Shown here piece by piece: positions 1 to 5,862 of a stretch of 6,994 nucleotides of DNA (positions within the stretch are counted from its first letter, which is position 1; the number at the start of each line of letters is the position of its first letter). The translations under genes were made by a program, and so were the position numbers. The DNA is taken from the NCBI GenBank assembly GCA_003694825.1, contig RFJS01000344.1, forward strand, positions 1 through 6,994, given 5' to 3'. Source of the DNA: Verrucomicrobiota bacterium (lineage in GTDB: Bacteria; Verrucomicrobiota; Verrucomicrobiia; Opitutales; Opitutaceae). Under the pieces are notes generated by a model. It had not been told where the DNA came from, did not search any database, and saw only the letters and a program-made list of their open reading frames with translations.

Positions 1-1
1 C

Positions 2-97
2 CCGGGGCGCCGCATGTTTGTTGCTTTTCCACACGCCTTCCGCATCGACGCCATGCTCGCCACTGCGGCATTCTCCCGGCACGCCACCCGATCGTGA
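2..97 (+). CDS. Possible C-terminal end of an upstream gene (partial)
   Basis: A reading frame open from the window edge runs 31 codons to a TGA at 95-97. Most of its codons end in G or C, as in the genes that follow, whereas the same stretch read in the frame of the next gene gives a Cys/His/Arg-rich peptide that looks non-coding. The TGA overlaps the GTG start at 94 in a GTGA arrangement, typical of translationally coupled genes, and the same style recurs at 1680. The visible residues include an FVAFPHAFRIDAM stretch that I do not recognise as any family, so no function is offered. The alternative is an untranslated leader. The piece is too short to decide. Confidence 0.4.
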   Translation, partial: PGRRMFVAFPHAFRIDAMLATAAFSRHATRS

Positions 98-1683
98 CAA
101 ATCCACCGCCCATGCCCGTCTCCCAGGAGCGCCTGCGTAAAATCACGTGGGCGATCGGCGCCGCCAGCCCGCCGCCAGCAACCGCCGGCACGCCCGAAGT
201 CCACTTCGCCTTCGTCAACCCGAGGCTCGGCTTCGCCTGGTGGACACCGACGCCCGCCAGCGACGCGGGCACGCCGCTTCTGCGCATTCACGATGTCACC
301 GATGTGATCTTCGACGGGACCAACGCCCACGACAGCTTCGACATCACGCTTCAGCCCGGACAGGACCGCCACTATCTGCATCACGACCGGCTCGGACGCC
401 ATCTGCTCGCCGAGCTCGCCATCCGCGAGCCGGACGGCTCCATCAGGAGTCTCGCGCGGTCCAACGCCGTCGAATTCGACCGGGATGGGCCCGCCACCGA
501 GACGCGGCATGACGGACTCTTCGTGGCACCGCGGCACGGCCTGGTCTTTCCCATCGAAAATATCTTCGACGCGCCGCTCTTCGAGCACCTCGCGGCCGAT
601 CTGCCGGCAGCCCCGCCTCCGGCACCCCTGCACATCGCCATCGTCTCCCCGGAGCCGCCCCCCAGCGCCCCCCTCTCCGATCTGATCCGAGCGCTTCGCC
701 GCATCGGCTGCGACACCACCGTCCACCCGCCTTCCGGCGAGCCCCCCGGCGAGTCTCCATCCGCGCCGGAGACCGCCCGGATCGTCTACGCCCGGGGCCG
801 TGAGAGCTTCGCCCGCGCCATCGCCCTGAGCCGCACGCTCAAGGCGCGCCTCATCCTCCATCTCGACTCCGCTGAAGAGGAATGGCCGCCCGCTGCTGAA
901 GGCGCCTCCGGCACCATGGAGCTTTCCCAGTGGCTCGCCGCCGCCGATCTCGTCGCCGTCGACCATGCCTCCACCCGCGAGATCCTCACCCGGGCCGGCG
1001 GGCTCTCCGCCAAACGAATCGTCATCATCGACGCGCCGCGCCCGACCGGCTCGTCGCCAACCGTCGACCCCGGCACGGTCAAACAACGGCTCCACCTGCA
1101 TCCCGACCGGCCGATGGCGCTCTTCTGCGGCGAACTTTCGCACGCCGCCGGCGCCGACCTGCTCGTCGACTGCCTCCACCACGTCTGCAGCGAGTATCCA
1201 CAAGCTCAATTTGTCCTGGCCGGCGACGGGCCGTTGCGCGGCGAACTTGAAGCGCGAATGCGCCACCTCGGCCTCGAAGGCCGGGTGCGGTTCACCGGCG
1301 ATATCCCGCGACACGTATTCGACGAGCTGATTCAGGCGTGCGATTTCGTCGTCATCCCTGCCCGCACCTGGCAGGGCGAGGGCGTGGCCCGGGCGGCCAT
1401 CGAGGCCGGACGCCCCGTGCTCGCAACCCACCAGGCCCATCTCGACTGCGTGAAGCACGGTGAGAACGGCCTGCTCGCCTACGACAATCCCAGCTCGATC
1501 ACCTGGGGCCTGAAGGAAATGCTCGCCAACCCCATGCGCGACCGTCTGCGGCGAACCGAGGCCGAGCGCGAGGCCGGCCACTCGGCCGATGTCGCCGCCT
1601 TCGAGCTCTATGTCGCCTGCCGCCGCCTGTTCGCCGGGGAAGCCCCCGGCGGCCCATCCGCCAGACCGGAGGGACGAGCATGA
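94..1683 (+). CDS. DUF4912-like domain fused to a GT4-type glycosyltransferase
   Basis: This is a predicted cytoplasmic glycosyltransferase of 529 residues. Residues about 35-130 resemble DUF4912: an aromatic FAWWTP strand, LRIHDVTDV at 63-71, FDGTN from 73, and a closing LARSN ending at 124. A Pro/Ala-rich linker leads to a GT-B fold. The N-terminal lobe (about 179-335) is short and weakly conserved. The C-terminal lobe starts near 340 (MALFCGEL), has the GDGP turn at 377-380, RVRFTGDIP, and an E-x7-E pair at E429/E437 followed by AGRPVLAT, which is the nucleotide-sugar donor site of GT4 enzymes. The acceptor and donor sugars cannot be read from the sequence. The neighbouring branching enzyme and GH13/GH57 genes suggest an alpha-glucan role (inference). 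GTG at 94 was chosen because it overlaps an upstream TGA. ATG at 112 is an alternative, and neither has a clear Shine-Dalgarno. The gene ends in an ATGA overlap with the branching enzyme. Confidence 0.85.
   Translation: MTNPPPMPVSQERLRKITWAIGAASPPPATAGTPEVHFAFVNPRLGFAWWTPTPASDAGTPLLRIHDVTDVIFDGTNAHDSFDITLQPGQDRHYLHHDRLGRHLLAELAIREPDGSIRSLARSNAVEFDRDGPATETRHDGLFVAPRHGLVFPIENIFDAPLFEHLAADLPAAPPPAPLHIAIVSPEPPPSAPLSDLIRALRRIGCDTTVHPPSGEPPGESPSAPETARIVYARGRESFARAIALSRTLKARLILHLDSAEEEWPPAAEGASGTMELSQWLAAADLVAVDHASTREILTRAGGLSAKRIVIIDAPRPTGSSPTVDPGTVKQRLHLHPDRPMALFCGELSHAAGADLLVDCLHHVCSEYPQAQFVLAGDGPLRGELEARMRHLGLEGRVRFTGDIPRHVFDELIQACDFVVIPARTWQGEGVARAAIEAGRPVLATHQAHLDCVKHGENGLLAYDNPSSITWGLKEMLANPMRDRLRRTEAEREAGHSADVAAFELYVACRRLFAGEAPGGPSARPEGRA
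1668..1674 (+). promoter_or_regulatory. Strong Shine-Dalgarno for the GH57 branching enzyme gene
   Basis: GGAGGGA lies five bases before the ATG at 1680, inside the last codons of the glycosyltransferase gene. It fixes the start of the branching enzyme. It is the only strong ribosome-binding site seen before any gene in the window, which may give this enzyme higher or independent translation compared with its neighbours (inference). Confidence 0.75.
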
Positions 1684-3272
1684 GCACCTCACCCCGTGGC
1701 CACCTCGCCTTCGTGCTGCACGCCCATCTCCCCTTCGTGCGGCATCCGGAGTTCGACCGTTTCCTCGAAGAACGCTGGCTCTTCGAAGCCATCACCGAAA
1801 CCTACCTGCCTCTGCTGCGATCCTGGCGGCGCATGGCAGAGGAGGGTATCCAGTTTCGCCTGACCCTCTCGCTCTCGCCCAGCCTGCGCGCCATGCTCGA
1901 GGATCCGCTCCTCCAGGCTCGCTATCGCAGCCACCTCGACGACCTGCTCGTCCTCTGCGACAAGGAGCGTGAACGCCTCCGCTCCGACGCTCACATGGCC
2001 CGGCTCGCCGATTGGTACGCCCACTTCTTTCGCGAACAGCGCGACCTCTTCGACGCCTGCGACGGGCGCCTCGCCCTCGCCTTCCGGGACCTCCATCACC
2101 GCGGCGTTATCGAGCTGGCCACCTGCGCGGTCACGCATGGCCTGCTGCCGCTGCTCGCCTCGCAGCCCCAGACCGTGGAAGCCCAGATCGCCACCGGCCT
2201 CGACTACTTCGAGAGCGTCATGGATTTTCGGGCACGCGGCCTCTGGCTGCCGGAGTGCGGGTGGTTCCCCGGGCTCGACGAAGTGCTCCGACGGCACGGG
2301 ATCGATTACTTTTTCACCGAATCCATCGGCGTGGAACACGCCTCGTCCCGCCCCGTCTATGGCGTGCACGCCCCGATCTTCACCGAACGTGATGTCGCCG
2401 CCTTCGCCCGCGACCAGGGCATCACCCGCGAGGTCTGGTCGGCGGACGCCGGATTCCCCGGCGACCCGGTCTACCGCGAGTTCTACCACGACATTGGCCA
2501 CGACCTGGACTGGGACTATATCCGGCCGCACATGCCCGGCAACGTGCGCTGCGACACGGGCATCAAGTATTTCCGGATCACTGGGAAAACCGCCTGGAAA
2601 CAACCCTACGATCCGGAAGCCGCGAGAGAACGGGCGGCCCAGCACGCGGCGCAGTTCGTCTTCACCCGCGCCTCGCAAGTCGATTACCTTGCGCCCGGCA
2701 TGAAAGTGCCCCCCGTCATCACGGCGCCCTTCGACGCCGAGCTGTTCGGACACTGGTGGTTCGAGGGGCCGCTCTGGCTCGACTATGTCGTGCGCAAGAG
2801 CGTCTTTGATCAGACGAGCTTCTCGCTGGTCACGCCGGGCGACTACCTCGACCGCCATCCGGTGCATCAGCGGGCCACCCCCGCCTGTTCCACCTGGGGG
2901 CGGGGCGGCTACCTTGATTACTGGCTCAACGGACGCACGGACTGGATTTTCGCCGACCTCAAGCGCTGTGGCAGCCGGATGATCCGGCTCGCCCGAAAGT
3001 TCTCCGCCACCCCGCCGCCCGACGCGCTCACGCGCCGCGCCCTCAACCAGTGCGTGCGCGAACTGCTGCTCGCCCAGGCCTCCGACTGGCCTTTCATCAT
3101 CAGCGGCGGCACTGCCGAAGCCTATGCCGCCCGCCGCGTGCGCGACCATGTCCGCCGCTTTCACACCCTCGCCGAATCCATCGAAAACGAAAGAATCGAC
3201 CCCGAGGTGCTCGCGGCGCTCGAATTCGCCGACAACCCTTTTCCCAATGCAGATTACCGACTCTTTGCGTGA
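1680..3272 (+). CDS. GH57 1,4-alpha-glucan branching enzyme (with DUF1957-type C-terminal region)
   Basis: This 530-residue protein is a GH57 glycogen branching enzyme, which cleaves an alpha-1,4 linkage and rejoins the released chain by an alpha-1,6 bond. The length is typical of the bacterial/archaeal GH57 branching enzymes (TK1436 type). The five GH57 motifs appear in order: HAHLP at 14-18 followed by FVRHPE; ATCAVTHG ending near 154; WLPECG with the nucleophile Glu at E192; FDAELFGHWWFEGP with the acid/base Asp at D352; and the C-terminal helical ASDWPF around 467-472. The stretch GIKYFRITGKTAWKQPYDPE before motif 4 is also characteristic of this branching clade rather than of GH57 amylases. 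There is no signal peptide, so it probably acts in the cytoplasm on stored or growing glucan. It overlaps the upstream glycosyltransferase by 4 bp and has a strong ribosome-binding site. The GH13 gene follows after 15 bp in the same frame. All catalytic residues are present, so it should be active. Confidence 0.93.
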   Translation: MSTSPRGHLAFVLHAHLPFVRHPEFDRFLEERWLFEAITETYLPLLRSWRRMAEEGIQFRLTLSLSPSLRAMLEDPLLQARYRSHLDDLLVLCDKERERLRSDAHMARLADWYAHFFREQRDLFDACDGRLALAFRDLHHRGVIELATCAVTHGLLPLLASQPQTVEAQIATGLDYFESVMDFRARGLWLPECGWFPGLDEVLRRHGIDYFFTESIGVEHASSRPVYGVHAPIFTERDVAAFARDQGITREVWSADAGFPGDPVYREFYHDIGHDLDWDYIRPHMPGNVRCDTGIKYFRITGKTAWKQPYDPEAARERAAQHAAQFVFTRASQVDYLAPGMKVPPVITAPFDAELFGHWWFEGPLWLDYVVRKSVFDQTSFSLVTPGDYLDRHPVHQRATPACSTWGRGGYLDYWLNGRTDWIFADLKRCGSRMIRLARKFSATPPPDALTRRALNQCVRELLLAQASDWPFIISGGTAEAYAARRVRDHVRRFHTLAESIENERIDPEVLAALEFADNPFPNADYRLFA

Positions 3273-3287
3273 AGTCTCACCACCCCA

Positions 3288-5846
3288 GTGGCGATCTATC
3301 AGGACATGGGTCCGCCCACTGCCATCCTCGACGCGCCCGCTCCCGCCGCCGACGACGAGCTCATGAAGCACAGGGCAGGCATTTCCGAAGCCTATTGGCT
3401 GGGCCCCCGCTCGGGCTGCATCCTCCTGCACAAGAACTGGGAGCGCGATGCGCTGCCGAGACTCGAACTCTCCGCCGCCTCGATCCGGATCGAAGCCATC
3501 CGCTTTGCGGACGTCGATTTCGTCGGCCGCCACTTCGGCTATTACGAACGCGAAGACGGGAAAATCGTCTTCTGCCAGGACGCCACCCGGCATCGTCAGA
3601 TCGATTTTGAAAAAACCCCGGTGCGCGTCGCCGGTCCGTTCAACAACTGGGGGCAGGACGGCCCCTGGGAGGCATGGACACTGCGCCCCCGCGAAACCGC
3701 CGCGGGAGACATCCTCTGGGAATGCGCCGTCGATCGCGACCGGCTCGGCGCCAACCTCGAAAATGTCCCCTTCAAGTTCGTCTCCAGCGGATGGCACTGG
3801 CTGAAAGTGCAACCGGCATCGCCGAACCGCTTCTATGACGAAGCCGGCAATGCCAACTACCGGCTCGAGGGACACCGCACCGGGCGCCACGTCATCCTCT
3901 TCGAGACCAGCGCCCGGGCCATCCACGGCGAACACGCCGTGAGCATCGCCGGCCCCTGGCGCGGCCGCGAAGTGCTCCTGCACCCCGGCCTCGCCTTCTA
4001 CGACCTCGAGACCGATCTCCCCCTCGGAGCCCACGTCGAACACCGCGGCAGCCGCGTCGAAACCGTCTTCCGCCTCTTCGCTCCGCGCGCTCAGTCCGTC
4101 GAACTCGAAATCTTCGACGATCTCGACAATCTCCGTCCCGAGCGTCACGCCATGACGCTCCTCGAAGACGAACTCACCTGGGAGGTCCGGCTGCCCGGCA
4201 ACCGCCATGGCGCCTATTACCACCTCTACGTCGCCGGCGACCGCGATGTGCTCTCGAGTCATTTCGACGCCGCCATGCCCCTGCTCGACCCGTGGGCTCT
4301 CGCCTCCGTCGGCCCCACCGGCCCCGCCATCGTCATCGACCGCGGCCGGCTCCCGCGTCCACGATCCACCGGCGGCTTTGAACCGCCCCACTGGCATGAC
4401 CTCGTCATCGTCGAAGGCCATGTGCGTGACCTCGTGGCCAAAGCCCCCATCGACCTCACCGAGGCCGAACGGCGCGGATTCCGCGGCCTGCAGAAGTGGG
4501 TCGAAGCCGGCGACAGCTACCTGCGCCGGCTCGGGGCGAACGCCCTCGAGCTGCAGCCCGTCTCCCAGTTCGATGTCCCGCCCGAGGGCGACTACCACTG
4601 GGGCTACGTGCCCAACAACTACTTCTCGCCAGCCGCCGAATACGCCCTGCATCCCGAACGCGGTTCGCAAATCAAAGAGCTGCACGACCTCGTCCAGACC
4701 TGCCACCGGCAGGGGATCGCCGTCATCCTCGACGTCGTCTACAACCACGTCGGCGAACCCGCCTACCTGCTCTTCATCGACAAGGCCTACTACTTTCACG
4801 TCGAGCCGGACGGCTCGCTGAGCAACTGGAGCGGCTGCGGCAACACCCTGCGCGCCGAGTCCGCCATGGCCCGCCGGCTCATCATCGAGAGCCTCATCCA
4901 CCTGATCGAAACCTACGACATCGACGGGTTCCGCTTCGACCTCGCCGAGCTCATCAGCGTCGAAGTCCTCGCCGAAATCGAGGCTGCTCTCAAGGCGGTC
5001 AAGCCCTCGGTCGTGCTCATCGCCGAACCCTGGAGCTTCCGCGGACACATCGCCTGGCGGCTGCAATCCACCGGCTGGGCATTCTGGAACGACGGCTACC
5101 GCGAATTCATGGCGGCCTACCTCCGCGGCGGAGGCGACGCCGGCGGCCTGCGCTACTACATGCACGGCTGCCTCGACCACCTCACCCGCTTCCCCGCCCA
5201 GTCCGTCAACTACGTGGCCTCGCACGACGATCGCTGCTGGATCGACAAGATCACCGAAAACCCCGACTTCGACGGCACCGATCCAACCCCCGACGACATC
5301 CACCGCTCCCACCTCATGATCGCCGTGCTCATGACCTCGCTCGGCATCCCCATGATCACAGCCGGCATGGACTTTCTCCAGTCCAAGGGCGGCTTCAACA
5401 ACAGCTACCTGCGCGGCGACCTCAACGCCCTCGACTACGCCCGCGCCGAACGCTTCGGCCTCACCGCCAGCTACTTCCGTTCCTGGATCGCCTTCCGGCT
5501 CTCCGAGTGGGGCGCCATCCTCCGCCTCAGGGAAAAGCCGCCCGCCGGCTACCTGACGATGGCCGCCGCTGAAGACACCGCCGCCGCCGCCCTCCTCTTC
5601 AACGCCGACCACAGCCAGGGACCCCGCCAGATCCTCTTCGCCATCAACCCGCACACCCACGAAGTCGACATCCCCCTGCCCGAAGGCACCGCCGCCGGCG
5701 ACCCCGCCTGGCTCGAAGTCGCCGACCGCAACACCTTCAACCTCCGCGGCGTCTTCAACGGCCGGCTCCGCCTCGAGGAAAACCGCATCCACCTCGGCCC
5801 ACTGGATTGCGGCCTGTGGATACGTCCGTCAGAATCCGAAGCCTGA
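3288..5846 (+). CDS. Modular GH13 alpha-amylase-superfamily enzyme (pullulanase/isoamylase-like) with two N-terminal beta-sandwich domains
   Basis: This 852-residue enzyme carries a GH13 catalytic barrel. The first N-terminal module (about 110-200) has an AMPK/CBM48-like GPFNNWG at 116-122. The second (about 250-345) begins TVFRLFAPRAQSVELEIFDD and resembles CBM48. In the barrel, DYHWGYVPNNYFSP (435-448) corresponds to the NWGYxP element of debranching enzymes. Region I is DVVYNH (482-487); region II is GFRFDLAE with nucleophile D551; region III is IAEPWS with acid/base E580; region IV is SHDD with H646 and D647. A C-terminal beta-domain ends the protein from roughly 745. The triad is complete, so hydrolase or transferase activity on alpha-glucan is expected. 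Debranching is the best guess, but region IV resembles branching enzymes, so specificity is open. GTG at 3288 is the first start after the previous stop. ATG at 3306 or 3363 is possible, and none has a convincing Shine-Dalgarno. Coding bias already holds from 3288. No signal peptide is seen. Confidence 0.85.
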   Translation: MAIYQDMGPPTAILDAPAPAADDELMKHRAGISEAYWLGPRSGCILLHKNWERDALPRLELSAASIRIEAIRFADVDFVGRHFGYYEREDGKIVFCQDATRHRQIDFEKTPVRVAGPFNNWGQDGPWEAWTLRPRETAAGDILWECAVDRDRLGANLENVPFKFVSSGWHWLKVQPASPNRFYDEAGNANYRLEGHRTGRHVILFETSARAIHGEHAVSIAGPWRGREVLLHPGLAFYDLETDLPLGAHVEHRGSRVETVFRLFAPRAQSVELEIFDDLDNLRPERHAMTLLEDELTWEVRLPGNRHGAYYHLYVAGDRDVLSSHFDAAMPLLDPWALASVGPTGPAIVIDRGRLPRPRSTGGFEPPHWHDLVIVEGHVRDLVAKAPIDLTEAERRGFRGLQKWVEAGDSYLRRLGANALELQPVSQFDVPPEGDYHWGYVPNNYFSPAAEYALHPERGSQIKELHDLVQTCHRQGIAVILDVVYNHVGEPAYLLFIDKAYYFHVEPDGSLSNWSGCGNTLRAESAMARRLIIESLIHLIETYDIDGFRFDLAELISVEVLAEIEAALKAVKPSVVLIAEPWSFRGHIAWRLQSTGWAFWNDGYREFMAAYLRGGGDAGGLRYYMHGCLDHLTRFPAQSVNYVASHDDRCWIDKITENPDFDGTDPTPDDIHRSHLMIAVLMTSLGIPMITAGMDFLQSKGGFNNSYLRGDLNALDYARAERFGLTASYFRSWIAFRLSEWGAILRLREKPPAGYLTMAAAEDTAAAALLFNADHSQGPRQILFAINPHTHEVDIPLPEGTAAGDPAWLEVADRNTFNLRGVFNGRLRLEENRIHLGPLDCGLWIRPSESEA

Positions 5847-5862
5847 AACTCCGGCCGACGAC

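Noticed and set aside
14..30. AT-richer patch (ATGTTTGTTGCTTTT) as a possible promoter element
   Set aside because: There is no paired -35/-10 spacing, and the patch falls within a plausible upstream coding frame.
1..93. Extension of the glycosyltransferase upstream of GTG 94, since its frame stays open to the window edge
   Set aside because: The extra residues are Cys/His/Arg/Pro-rich and unlike the downstream protein. The alternative frame at 2-97 has the better third-position bias.
3270..3272. In-frame TGA as a selenocysteine codon joining two genes
   Set aside because: No selenoprotein-like context or stem-loop was evident after it, the branching enzyme is already of normal length at this stop, and GH57/GH13 enzymes are not known selenoproteins.
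4496..5572. Plus-strand frame of 358 codons inside the GH13 gene
   Set aside because: It is Arg/Pro-rich and fully contained in the GH13 catalytic barrel coding region, so it is a frame shadow.
1689..5792. Minus-strand open frame of 1367 codons opposite the branching enzyme and GH13 genes
   Set aside because: It is exactly in register with the sense codons and rich in Val, Ala, Gly, Glu and Asp, as expected when most sense codons end in C or G. The sense strand carries two recognisable enzymes with intact catalytic motifs.
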